A program made the position numbers and the translations under genes. A stretch of 64,000 bases of DNA. Source: Ascarosepion bandense (lineage: Eukaryota > Mollusca > Cephalopoda > Sepiida > Sepiidae). Where the stretch lies: contig JBBBDQ010001187.1 of the NCBI GenBank assembly GCA_037127315.1, positions 310,001-374,000 of the forward strand, in the 5' to 3' direction. Below, piece after piece: positions 1 to 10,347 of the stretch. The notes below the pieces were generated by a model that did not search any database, had not been told where the DNA came from, and saw only the letters and a program-made list of their open reading frames with translations. The stretch's first letter is position 1; every line of letters starts with the position of its first letter.

Positions 1-3000
1 ATATCTGGCAGGCATAATCCTATAAATGAATTTAATTCCTAGCAGAGAGACCTACAAGAATAGCGGGACTGGTCCGTAGCAAACTCGCATAATATTGTAA
101 GTGGTGACAGTTGCTGGCTGGCAGGCGTAATCGTATAAAAGACGTTAGTTCCTAGCAGACAGACATACTCGAATAGGAGGGACTGGTCCGTAGCAAACAA
201 GCATGATATTTTACGTGTTGCCAGTTCCTATCTGGCAGGCATAATCGTATAAGAGACGTTAGTTCGTGACAGACAGACATACTCGAATAGGAGGGAATAG
301 TCCGTACGAAACACGCATAATATTTTACGTGGTGCTATTTCCTATCTGGTAAACATAATCGTATAAGAGTCGTTAGTTCCTAGCAGACAGACATACTCGA
401 ATAAGCGGGGCTGATCCGTTGCAAACACGCATAATATTTTACGTGGTGCCAGTTCCTATCTGGTAGGCATAAACCTATAAGAGTCGTTAGTTCCTAGCAG
501 ACACACATACTCGAATAGTAGGGACTCGTCCGTAGAAAACACGCATGAAATTTTACATGGTGCCAGGTCCTATCTGGCAGGCATAATCATGTAAGAGACG
601 TTAGTTCCTAGAAGACTGACATACTCGAATAGCAGGGACTCGTCCGTAGAAAACACGCATGAAATTTTACGGGGTGCCAGTTCCTATCTGGTAGACATAA
701 TCGTATAAGAGACGTTAGTTCCTAGCAGACAGTCAAACTCGAATAGGAGGGGCTGTTCCGTAGCAAACACGCATAATATTTTAAGTGGTGCCAGTTCCTA
801 TCTGGCAGACATAATCGTATAAGTGACGATAATTCCTAGCAGACAGACATACTCGAATAAAGGGACTGGTCCTTCGCAAACATGCAAAAAATCTTACGTG
901 GTGCCAGTTCCTATCTGGCAGGCATAAACGTCTAAGAGACGTTAGTTCCTAGCAGACAGACTTACTCGAATAGGAGGGACTGGTCCGTAGCAAACATTCA
1001 TAATATTTACCGTGGTGCCAGTTCGTATCTGGCAGGCATAATCGTATAAGAGACGTTAGTTCCTAGCAGATAGACATACTCGAATAGGAGGGACTGGTCC
1101 GTCCAAACATGCATAAAATCTTCCGTGGTGCCAGTTCCTGTCTGGTAGGCGTAATCGTATAAGATACGTTAGTTCCTGGCAGATAGACATACTCGAATAG
1201 GAGGGACTGGTCCGTCGAAACATGCATAAAATCTTCCGTGGTGCCAGTTCCTGTCTGGTAGGCGTAATTGTATAAGATACGTTAGTTCCTAGCAGATAGA
1301 CATACTCGAATAGGAGGGACTGGTCCGTCCAAACATGCATAAAATCTTCCGTGGTTCCAGTTCCTATCTGACAGGCATAATCGTATAAAAGACGTTAGTT
1401 CCTAGCAGACAGACATACTCGTATAGGAGGGGCTGGTCCGTAGCAAACGCGCATAATATTTTACGTGGTGCCAGTTCCTATCTGGCAGGCATAATTTTAT
1501 GAGAGACGTTAGTTCCTAGCAGATAGACATACTCGAATAGTAGGGGCTGGTCCGTAGTAAACATGCATAATATTTCACGTGGTGCCAGTTCCTATCTGGC
1601 AGGCATAATCGTATGAGAGACGTTAGTTCATAGCAGACAGACATACTCGAATAGTAGGGGCTGGTCCGTAGGAAACATGCATAATATTTTACATGGTGCC
1701 AGTTCATATCTGGCAGTCATAATCCTATAAATGAATTTAATTCCTAGCAGAGAGACCTACAAGAATAGCGGGACTGGTCCGTAGCAAACTCGCATAATAT
1801 TTTAAGTGGTGTCATTTCCTTGTTGGCAGGCATAATCGTATAAGAGACGTTAGTTTCCTTGCAGACAGACATACTCGAATAGGTGGGATTGGTCCGTAGC
1901 AAACAAGCATGATATTTTACGTGTTGCCAGTTCCTATCTGGCAGGCATAATCGTATAAGAGACGTTAGTTCGTGGCAGACAGACATACTCGAATAGGAGG
2001 GAATAGTCCGTAAGAAACACGCATAACATTTTACGTGGTGCTATTTCCTATCTGGTAAACATAATCGTATAAGAGTCGTTAGTTCCTAGCAGACAGACAT
2101 ACTCGAATAAGCGGGGCTGATCCGTTGCAAACACGCATAATATTTTACGTGGTGACAGTTGCTATCTGGTAGGCATAAACCTATAAGAGTCGTTAGTTCC
2201 TAGCAGACAGACATACTCGAATAGTAGGGACTCGTCCGTAGAAAACACGCATGAAATTTTACGGGGTGCCAGTTCCTATCTGGTAGACATAATCGTATAA
2301 GAGACGTTAGTTCCTAGCAGACAGTCAAACTCGAATAGGAGGGGCTGTTCCGAAGCAAACACGCATAATATTTTAAGTGGTGCCAGTTCCTATCTGGCAG
2401 ACATAATCGTATAAGTGACGATAATTCCTAGCAGACAGACATACTCGAATAATGGGACTGGTCCGTAGCAAACATGCAAAAAATCTTACGTGGTGCCAGT
2501 TCCTATCTGGCAGGCATAAACGTCTAAGAGACGTTAGTTCCTAGCAGACAGAATTACTCGAATAGTAGGGACTGGTCCGTAGCAAACATTCATAATATTT
2601 ACCGTGGTGCCAGTTCGTATCTGGCAGGCATAATCGTATAAGAGACGTTAGTTCCTAGCAGATAGACATACTCGAATAGGAGGGACTGGTCCGTCCAAAC
2701 ATGCATAAAATCTTCCGTGGTGCCAGTTCCTGTCTGGTAGGCGTAATCGTATAAGATACGTTAGTTCCTAGCAGATAGACATACTCGAATAGGAGGGACT
2801 GGTCCGTCCAAACATGCATAAAATCTTCTGTGGTGCCAGTTCCTGTCTGGTAGGCGTAATCGTATAAGATACGTTAGTTCCTAGCAGATAGACATACTCG
2901 AATAGGAGGGACTGGTCCGTCCAAACATGCATAAAATCTTCCGTGGTGCCAGTTCCTATCTGACAGGCATAATCGTATAAAAGACGTTAGTTCCTAGCAG
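1..3000. repeat. Tandem duplication of a ~1.6-1.7 kb satellite block
   Basis: The block starting at 1 recurs from about 1,707. Rare private variants mark it: TAATCCTATAAATGAATTTA near 17 and again near 1,724, and CAAGCATGATATTTTACGTG near 198 and 1,904 (offset 1,706). Further right, CAAACATTCATAATATTTAC at 991 and 2,583 has offset 1,592, so the second copy lacks about one 114-bp unit. This is a second level of repetition above the 114-bp unit, roughly 14-15 units long. Confidence 0.8.
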
Positions 3001-6000
3001 ACAGACATACTCGAATAGGAGGGACTGGTCCGTAGCAAACACGCATAATATTTTACGGGGTGCCAGTTCCTAGTTGGCAGACATAATCGTATAAGAGACG
3101 TTAGTTCCTAGCAGACAGACATACTCGAATAGGAGAGACTGGTCCGTAGCAAACAGGCATAATATTTTACGTGGTGCCAGTCCCTATCTGGCAGACATAA
3201 TCGTATAAAAGACGTTAGTTCCTAGAAGACAGACATATATGAATAGGAGAGACTGGTCCGTAGCAAACATGCATAATATTTTACGTGGTTGCAGTTCCTA
3301 TCTGGCAGGCTAATCGTATAAAAGAAATTAGTTCCTAGCAGACAGACATACTCGAATAGGAGGGACTGATCCGTAGCAAAAACGCATAATATTTTACGGG
3401 GTGCCATTTCCTAGTTGGCAGACATAATCGTATAGGAGACGTTAGTACCTAGCAGACAGACATACTCGAATAGGAGGGACTGGTCCGTAGCAAACATGCA
3501 TAATATTTTACGTGGTGCCAGTTCCTATCTGGCAGGCATAATCGTATAAATGACCTTAGGTACTAGCCGACAGACATACTCGAATAGGTGGGACTGATCC
3601 GTAGCAAACATGCATAATATTTTACGTGGTGCCATTTCCTATCTGGCAGGCATAATCGTATAAAAGACGTTAGTTGCTAGCAGACAGACATACACGAATA
3701 GGAGAGACTGGTCCGTAGCAAACATGCATAATATTGTACGTGGTGCCAGTTCCTACCTGGTGGGCATAAACGTATAAAAGACGTTAGTTGCTAGCAGACA
3801 GACATATTCGAATAGGAGGGACTGTTCCGTAGCAAACATGCATTATATTTTACGTGGTGCCAGTTCCTACCTGGTAGGCATAAACGTATAAAAGACGTTA
3901 GTTCCTAACAGACAGACATACTCGAATAGGGGGACTGGTCCGTAGCAAACCTGCATAATATTTTACGTGGTGCCAGTTCCTATCTGGCAGGCAAAAACGT
4001 ATAAAAGACGTTAGTTCCTAACAGACAGACATATTCGAAAAAGAGGGACTGGTCCGTAGCAAACACGCATAATATTTTACGGGGTGCCAGTTCCTATCTG
4101 GCAGGGATAATCGTATAAAAGACGTCAGTTCCTAGAGGACAGATATACTCGAATAGGAGGGACTGGTCCGTAGCAAACACGCATAACATTTTACGTGGTG
4201 CCAGTTCTTAGTTGGCAGACATAATCGTATAAGAGACGTTAGTTCCTAGCAAACAAACATACTCGAATAGGAGGGACTGGTCCGTAGCAAACACGCATAA
4301 TATTTTACGTGGTGCCAGTTCTTATATGGCAGGCATAATCGTATAGGAGACGTTAGTTCCTAGCAGACAGACATACACGAATAGGAGGGACTGCTCCGTA
4401 GCAAACACGCATAATATTTTACGTGGTGCCAGTTCTGATCTGGCAGGTATAATCGTATAGGAGACGTTAGTTCCTAGCAGACAGATATACTCGAAGAGGA
4501 GGGAGTGGTCCATAGCAAAAATGCATAATATTTTACGTGGTGCCAGTTCCTATCTGGCAGGCATAATCGCATATGATACGTTAGTTCCTAGCAGACAGAC
4601 ATACACGAATAAGAGGGACTGGTCCGTAGCAAACATGCATAATATTTTACGTGGCGCCAGTTCCTATCTGGCAGACATAATCGTATAAATGACATTAGTT
4701 CCTAGCAGACAGACATACTCGAATAGGAGGGATTGGTCCGTAGCAAACACGCATAATATTTTACGGCGTGCCATTTCCTAGTTGGCAGACATAATCGTAT
4801 AGGAGACATTAGTACCTAGCAGACAGACATACTCGAATAGAAGACACTGGTCCGTAGCAAACATGCATAATATTTTACGTGGTGCCAGTTCCTATCTGGC
4901 AGGCATAATCGTATAACAGACTTTAGTTCCTAGCAGACAGACATACTCGAATAGGAGGGACTGCTCCGTAGCAAACATGCATAACATTTTACTTGGTGCC
5001 AGTTCCTATCTGGCAGGCATAATCGTATAACAGACTTTAGTTCCTAGCAGACAGACATACTCGAATAGGAGGGACTGATCCGTAGCAAACATGGATAATA
5101 TTTTACGTGGTGCCAGTTCTTACTCGAATAGGAGTGCGTGGTCAGTAGCAAACACGCATAATATTTTACGTGGTGCCAGCCCTATCTGGCAGTCATGAAC
5201 GTATAAAAGACGTTAGTTCCTAGTAGACAGACATAACCGAATAGGAGGGAATGGTACGTAGCAATAGCGCATAATATTTTACGTGGTGCCAGTTCCTATC
5301 TGGCCGGCATGATCGCATATGAAACGTTAGTTCCTAGCAGACAGACATACACGAATAGGAGGGATTGGTCCGTAGCAAACATGCATAATATTTTACGTGG
5401 TGCCAGTTCCTATCTGGAAGGCATAATCCTATAAAGACGTTAGTTCCTAGCAGACAGACATACACGAATAGGAGGGATTGGTTCCTAGCAATCATGCATA
5501 ATATTTTACGTGGTGCCAGTTATTAGCTGGCAGATATAATCGTATAAGAGACGTCAGTACCTAGCAGACAGATACTCAAATAGGAGGGACTGGTCAGTAG
5601 CAAACATGCATAATATTCTACGTGGTGACAGTTCCTTATCTGGAAGGCATAATCGTATAAAAGACGTTAGTTTCTAGCAGAAAGACATACTCGAATAGGA
5701 GGGACTGGACCGTAGCAAACAAGCATAATATTTTACGTGGTGCCAGTTCCTATCTGGCCGGCATAATCGCATATGAGACGTTAGTTCCTAGCAGACAGAC
5801 ACGAATAGGAGGGATTGGTCCGTAGCAAACATGCATAATATTTTACGTGGTGCCAGTTCCCATCTGGTAGGCATAATCGTATAAAAGACGTAAGCTCCTA
5901 GCAGACAGACATACTCGAAAAGTAGGGACTGGTCCGTAGCAAACATACATAATATTTTAGGTGGTGCCAGTTCCTATCTGGCAGCCATAATCGTATAAAT

Positions 6001-6992
6001 GTCGTTAGTTCATAGCAGATAGACATACTCGAATAGGTCGGACTGGTCCGTAGCTAACATGCATAATATTTCACGTGGTGTCAGTTCCTATCATGCCGGC
6101 ATAATCGTATAAGAGACGTTAGTTCCTAGCAGACAGACATACTCGATAAGTTGGGACTGGTCCGTAGCAAACATGCATAAAATTTTACGTGGTGGCATTT
6201 CCTATCTGGCAGGCACAATCGTATAAGAGACGTTAGTTCCTAGCAGACAGACATACTCGAATAGGAGGGACTGATCCGTAGCAAACATGCGTAATATTTT
6301 ACGTGGTGCCAGTTCCTATCTGGCAGGCACAATCGTATAGAGACGTTAGTTCCTAGCAGACAGACATACTCGAATAGGAGGGATTGATCCGTAGCAAACA
6401 TGCGTAATAGTTTACGTGGTGCCAGTTTCTATCTTGCAGGCATAATCTTATAAGAGACGTTAGTTCCTAGCAGACAGACATACTCGACTAGGAGGGACTT
6501 GTCCGTAGCAAATATACATAATATTTTAGGTGGTGCCAGTTCCTGTCTTGCAGGCATAATCTTATAAGAGACGTTAGTTCCTAGCACACAGACATACTCG
6601 ACTAGGAGAGACTGATCCGTAGCAAACACGCATAATATTTTACGTGGTCCCAGTTCCTATCTGGCAGGCACAATCGTATAAGAGACGTTAGTTCCTAGCA
6701 GACAGACATACTCGAATAGGAGGGACTGGTCCGTAGCAAACATGCATAATATTTTACTTGGTGCCAGTTCCTATCTTGCAGGCATAATCTTATAAGAGAC
6801 GTTAGTTCCTAGCACACAGACATACTCGAATAGGAGAGACTGGTCCGTAGCAAACATGCATAATATTGTCCGTGGTGCCAGTTCCTATCTGGCAGGCATA
6901 AACTTATAAAAGACGTTAGTTCCTAGCAGACTGACATACTCGAATATGATGGACTGGTCCGTAGCAAACATGCATAATATTTTACGTGCTGC

Positions 6993-7002
6993 CAGTTCCT
7001 AT
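6993..7002. repeat. Target-site duplication, left copy
   Basis: CAGTTCCTAT immediately left of the RTE-like insertion. The same ten bases stand at 10,338-10,347 on the other side, and they are an ordinary part of the satellite unit (start of monomer 1). This fixes the insertion borders at 7,003 and 10,337. Confidence 0.8.
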
Positions 7003-7028
7003 TGTATTGTATTGCATTGTAGCGGCAT

Positions 7029-7815
7029 TCACCCAGGATGGGCTGAGCCGGCATCCCCAAGAACATTTGAATCGTCTCTCCCAGCGGCGGCCCACGATCG
7101 GCGATCTTGAGCCAGCTCCACTCCGATCTCTGCCCAGTCCCGGTTCCACCTCCGAATTCCCACGACATTTGGGCCCAAGATCGGCTCCATGTCCCCCTTC
7201 AGCGTGGCTGCCCACGTCCTCAGCTGACCCCCCGCACGCTTGCGCCAGCCCGGTAGGGGCCTCGGGAAGAGGCAGTCGCGAATCAGCTCACCCGGAGGAC
7301 AGCGCGCAGCATGGCCGAACCAACGCAGTCGACGGAGTCGGAGAGCAGCCGGTATCGGTTGAAGACGGCATGTTTGACGAAGGGTCGATGTCCGCACCCG
7401 ATCAATCCGCCGGAAACGCAGGATGCGCCGGAGACAGTCATTGTCGAAGACCTCCACCCTCTTGAGGTCCGCCACGCGCACCGGCCACGTCTCGCAGCCA
7501 TACAGCAAGATGGATCGCACAACAGCTTGGTAGACGCGGCTCTTTGTACGCAGGGCGATCTCCCGCCTTGACCAGAGACACTTCTGGAGGCGGTTGAAGG
7601 CGGCCCTCGCAAGGTTGATGCGACGCCCGATCTCATCGCCACCCTGGCCGCTCGGGACAAAAGACGAGCCCAGATAGATGAAGTGGTCCACCATCTCCAG
7701 GGGTGTTCCGTCGAGCAGGATGGGTTGTTGGGCCTCTGGAGGTAACAGCGCCGTCATCACCTTCGTCTTTGCAGCATTGATGCGCATGCCGACCGCGCAC
7801 GCGCTGGTATGCACT
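7029..7815 (-). pseudogene. RTE reverse transcriptase thumb and C-terminal region
   Basis: The third frame of the RT begins with GMRINAAKTK, followed by the YLGS motif (about residues 58-61 of the open frame), the REIALRTKSRVYQAVVRSIL and YGCETWP motifs, and an arginine- and tryptophan-rich tail with RRLRWFGHAAR and RRWNRDWAEIG. This order is typical of RTE-type proteins: thumb, then a conserved C-terminal region of unknown biochemical role. It runs to the stop at 7,029, close to the 3' tail, so this end of the element is complete. It has no internal stop. Confidence 0.8.
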
Positions 7816-8100
7816 CGGCTCCTCGATGCTGTCACCAAGAAGGACAATGTCGTCAGCGTACGCCAGGTCGGTCACGGCCAAGTCTCGGCCCACCCGAACC
7901 CCAGTGAAGCCTTGAAGGGCGCTCATCAGAATCCAGTCGATAGCGTAGTTGAAGAGCGTCGGGGAGAGCGCGCATCCCTGTCGCACACCAGTGCGGACCT
8001 CAAACGCCCCGGTCTCAGCACCGTAAGCACGAACACGTGTCCTCGTCTCCCGGTAGTAGGCCTGAATCAGACGCAGCAGCTTGGCGGAATGCCATCGTCC
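7815..8100 (-). pseudogene. RTE reverse transcriptase palm with YADD (broken)
   Basis: After the frameshift near 8,090 the RT palm continues in a second frame with LLRLIQAYYRE, the GVRQGCALSP motif and TDLAYADDIVLLGDS. The YADD catalytic box is encoded by 7,849-7,860 and is intact. The frame is lost again after the YADD region (about 7,815-7,835), where the spacing to the next conserved motif is also shorter than usual, suggesting a small deletion. The open frame extends on to 7,633 but past 7,815 it is out of register with the family. Confidence 0.8.
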
Positions 8101-9182
8101 CGCATGATAGTCCACAGAGCGCTGCGGTCCACCGAGTCGAAGGCCGCTGCAAAATCGATGAAACAGAGCACCGTCGGTAGTTGGTAAGACCAGCGCGTCT
8201 CCAGTATCCGGCGTAGACAAAAGATCTGGTCAGAGCACCCCCTACCCGGACGGAAACCAGCCTGGCTTGGGCGGGTACGGTGGTCGCGAGCGAGTTGGAA
8301 GCGCTTCAGTAGCAGGACTGTGAACAGTTTGGCCGAAATATCGATCAGGCTGATTCCGCGGTAGTTGCTACATACTCGTTTGTCGCCTTTTTTGAAGAAG
8401 GGGGCCCTGTTGTTCTTCAGCTGAAAGAGAGCCACGCGAACTTCATCTGGCGTCGGTGGATCCGTGTTGCAGGCATACGTTGTTGCTGCAGATGTGCCGG
8501 CATGGACAGGGGTTGGTGCTGGATCATGGTTAAGCAGAGCACTAAAATGCTCTTGCCACCTGTCAAGCCGGGCTGACATATCGGCGATCGTATTGCCTGC
8601 TGCATCGACGAGAGTATCGCTCGCGCCCCGCGATGGACGGCTGACCCGGTTGAGAAGACGGTACAGCTTTCTGGTATCACCATTGGCTGAGGCCTGTTCA
8701 GTTTCTTCCGCCACTCGCCGCCAGTACGCGTTGCGGTCGTTGCGGACTGCTTGCGCCGTTCTGCGCCGTAGCTCGCGGTAGTGTGTGGATTGTGTCAGTC
8801 GCGCACGCCGTGCTCGTTCGGCCAGATCAATCGTCCCAGCGGAGATCCAATCGCGGTGCCGACGGCGGGTGTAGCCCAGATGGGCCTTAGCTGCGTTTGT
8901 AACCTCTGTCTTTAGCGCGCTCCATTCCGCTTCTGGTGGTGCCTCCTCGTCCAAGACGAGGCCGTCAAAACGGTTCCGCAACTCAACACGAAAAGGCTCA
9001 GCAACCACCGATTTGAGTTTTGATACATCAAACCGGCGGGCTAGTTGCCGCGGAGGAAGACGCTTCAAGCGAAGACGAAGTTTTGCACGGACAAGAACGT
9101 GGTCGGAGCCGTTTGCACTCCCGGTTTCTGCTCCTCTATACGCCCGACAGTCAAGCACGCAGCTGGCCCAACGGGACCGCAC
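8067..9182 (-). pseudogene. RTE endonuclease end, linker and RT fingers (broken)
   Basis: A 371-codon frame that continues the broken endonuclease; its apparent start is not an ATG. The SDH signature of the endonuclease C-terminus is at residues 26-28. A basic linker follows (about 90-220). The RT begins near 245, with the FFKKGDK and SNYRGISL motifs at 262-280 and FIDFAAAFDSVDR at 341-353, which supplies the first catalytic aspartate. Near residues 258-262 (about 8,400) the sequence jumps from the LKNN motif straight into FFKKGDK. In this family a stretch of roughly 40-50 residues normally lies between, so an in-frame internal deletion is inferred. A frameshift near 8,085-8,100 ends the frame; downstream RT sequence is in another frame. 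Confidence 0.8.
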
Positions 9183-9225
9183 TAGGACGTAGGCTATCTG
9201 CTTCTGCGTGTGACCGTCGTTTTAT

Positions 9226-9951
9226 TTACAGGCCGCCAGGTGTCTGCGCGGGTGGTCGAAACGGTTGTTGCTGACAAACCAGGCGGTTTGCGGCCGCTAA
9301 GTTGACGAGGCGGTCGCCGTTGTCACATCGGGTCCCCAAAGCAAACCGACCGAGGATATGTCTGGATGTGTCATCGCCTGGCCCCGTGCGCGCATTCCAA
9401 TCACCCGCGACAATAAGCATGTCGCGGCGAGGAACCCCTCGGACGACCTGCTGGAGCCGGCTGTAGAACGCGTCCTTGGTGGCGTCATCTGCATCAAGGG
9501 TGGGCGCATACATGGCCACCACGGAGATGTTTGTGATGTGGCCCTTCAGCCGAATCCTGGCGAGGCGCGGAGAAATTGGCTCCCACTCCAAGAGAGCCGC
9601 ATTTGCCGATTCTGCCAAGGCGATGGCTACGCCCTGGCGCCCCGTGTTGTCCGACACGCCGCTGTGGTAGAGATGAAAGTTCCTGTCGACCCCCGGGACC
9701 TTGATTGTGGAGTGTCCGGAGTCAGGGACGCGGACCTCTGAGAGGCATGCAACTTCAACTCCACGCATGGTTAGAGCTTGCACTCCAGTATCCCGCAGTG
9801 TGCGCACATTCCAGCAGGCGAAGTAAGACGAACGCCTGCGTGGAAGTAGTCTGACTTGCTGATTTAACACCTGCCCCGTCAAACCGTTGAGGACAGGCGC
9901 GTCGCCTACCGGGTACGCCGTAGCTTGAGTCGGTATAACTGTGAGAGACAT
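9226..9951 (-). pseudogene. RTE endonuclease domain, N-terminal part (broken)
   Basis: A 241-codon frame starting at the ATG at 9,951. It matches an apurinic/apyrimidinic-like endonuclease that nicks target DNA for target-primed reverse transcription: WN at residues 47-48 (the usual catalytic N), SE at 71-72 (metal-binding E), YAP at 148-150 and GDWNAR at 183-188 (catalytic D and N). The N-terminal 40 residues are unremarkable. Around 9,265-9,275 the frame shifts by an apparent extra T; the true frame then meets a TAA near 9,236. The remainder of the domain, including the SDH signature, continues in the frame that ends at 8,067. The protein is therefore split. Confidence 0.8.
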
Positions 9952-10337
9952 TAATAATCATAATCATAATCATAAGGGATGATTCAAGGAGAAAAAGCGG
10001 ATGGTGTGGTAGGGTCCCCAGCCCTAGCCCGCAGTGACGACGAGGACTTGCCGCAGGTTACCCGCAGACGCAGAGGTCACCGCCACCAGGGGCCGCCGGA
10101 TGCCGGAACAGACGCGATCTGGATTTGCAGGGAGCATTGAACGGTTTTAAAGCGCCGAACACTCGCTTTCACACCCTTGCCCGTTTAGTGGAGCCAGTGC
10201 CGCGACGTGGACGCAGGGTAGGGAGTTTGTGCGGCAGAGGTGTAAAATTACACTAGCCATCAGGAGTAATTTTATAAGAACAGTGGGAGCTCACCCCGCT
10301 GCCCAACTCCCGGCGTACCGCACCATTCAGCACCATT
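9952..10337 (-). other. 5' leader of the RTE-like element
   Basis: About 386 bp upstream of the endonuclease ATG. It is G+C-rich, contains a short ATTATG-type simple repeat next to the start codon (9,952-9,975), and ends at the insertion border with two copies of a 10-bp motif (CACCATTCAG on the plus strand at 10,321 and 10,331). RTE elements carry an internal promoter in this region; no specific promoter motif could be recognised. Confidence 0.5.
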
Positions 10338-10347
10338 CAGTTCCTAT
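10338..10347. repeat. Target-site duplication, right copy
   Basis: CAGTTCCTAT, identical to 6,993-7,002. The satellite resumes here in the same register in which it was broken, as expected for target-primed insertion without loss of target. Confidence 0.8.

Larger units (their letters stand above)
1..7002. repeat. 114-bp satellite array, left block
   Basis: Continuous head-to-tail copies of a unit of about 114 bp (about 61 by length). A typical unit reads through the landmarks GTGCCAGTTCCTATCTGGC, CATAATCGTATAAGAGACG, TAGTTCCTAGCAGACAGACA, TACTCGAATAGGAGGGACTG and TCCGTAGCAAACATGCATAA. Neighbouring copies differ by scattered substitutions and 1-4 base indels. The unit splits into three ungapped 38-bp monomers that align to each other (27/38, 22/38 and 21/38 identical positions), so the array is a trimer-based higher-order repeat. 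Because 114 is divisible by three, several minus-strand frames stay open for 60-130 codons and give a 38-residue repeated peptide; I regard these as by-products. No gene is seen. Confidence 0.95.
7003..10337 (-). mobile_element. Full-length, disabled RTE-like non-LTR retrotransposon
   Basis: A 3,335-bp insertion in the satellite, flanked by the 10-bp duplication CAGTTCCTAT. Read on the minus strand it has a 5' leader of about 390 bp (10,337 to 9,952), an apurinic-type endonuclease domain (about 9,951-9,090), a linker, a reverse transcriptase domain (about 8,460-7,640), a C-terminal region and a 3' end with a short ATACA-type tail (7,003-7,020). One EN-RT protein, a length near 3.3 kb and a simple-repeat 3' tail fit the RTE group. 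At its 5' end the motif TGCTGAATGG occurs twice. The element is clearly richer in G+C than the satellite and than the AT-rich flank. Frameshifts, a stop and an internal deletion show it cannot encode an active protein. Clade naming is from motif style, not from a tree. Confidence 0.85.

Noticed and set aside
6986..9741. Plus-strand open frames over the RTE-like element
   Set aside because: They lie opposite the endonuclease and RT frames, show no family motifs, and are explained by the G+C-rich composition.
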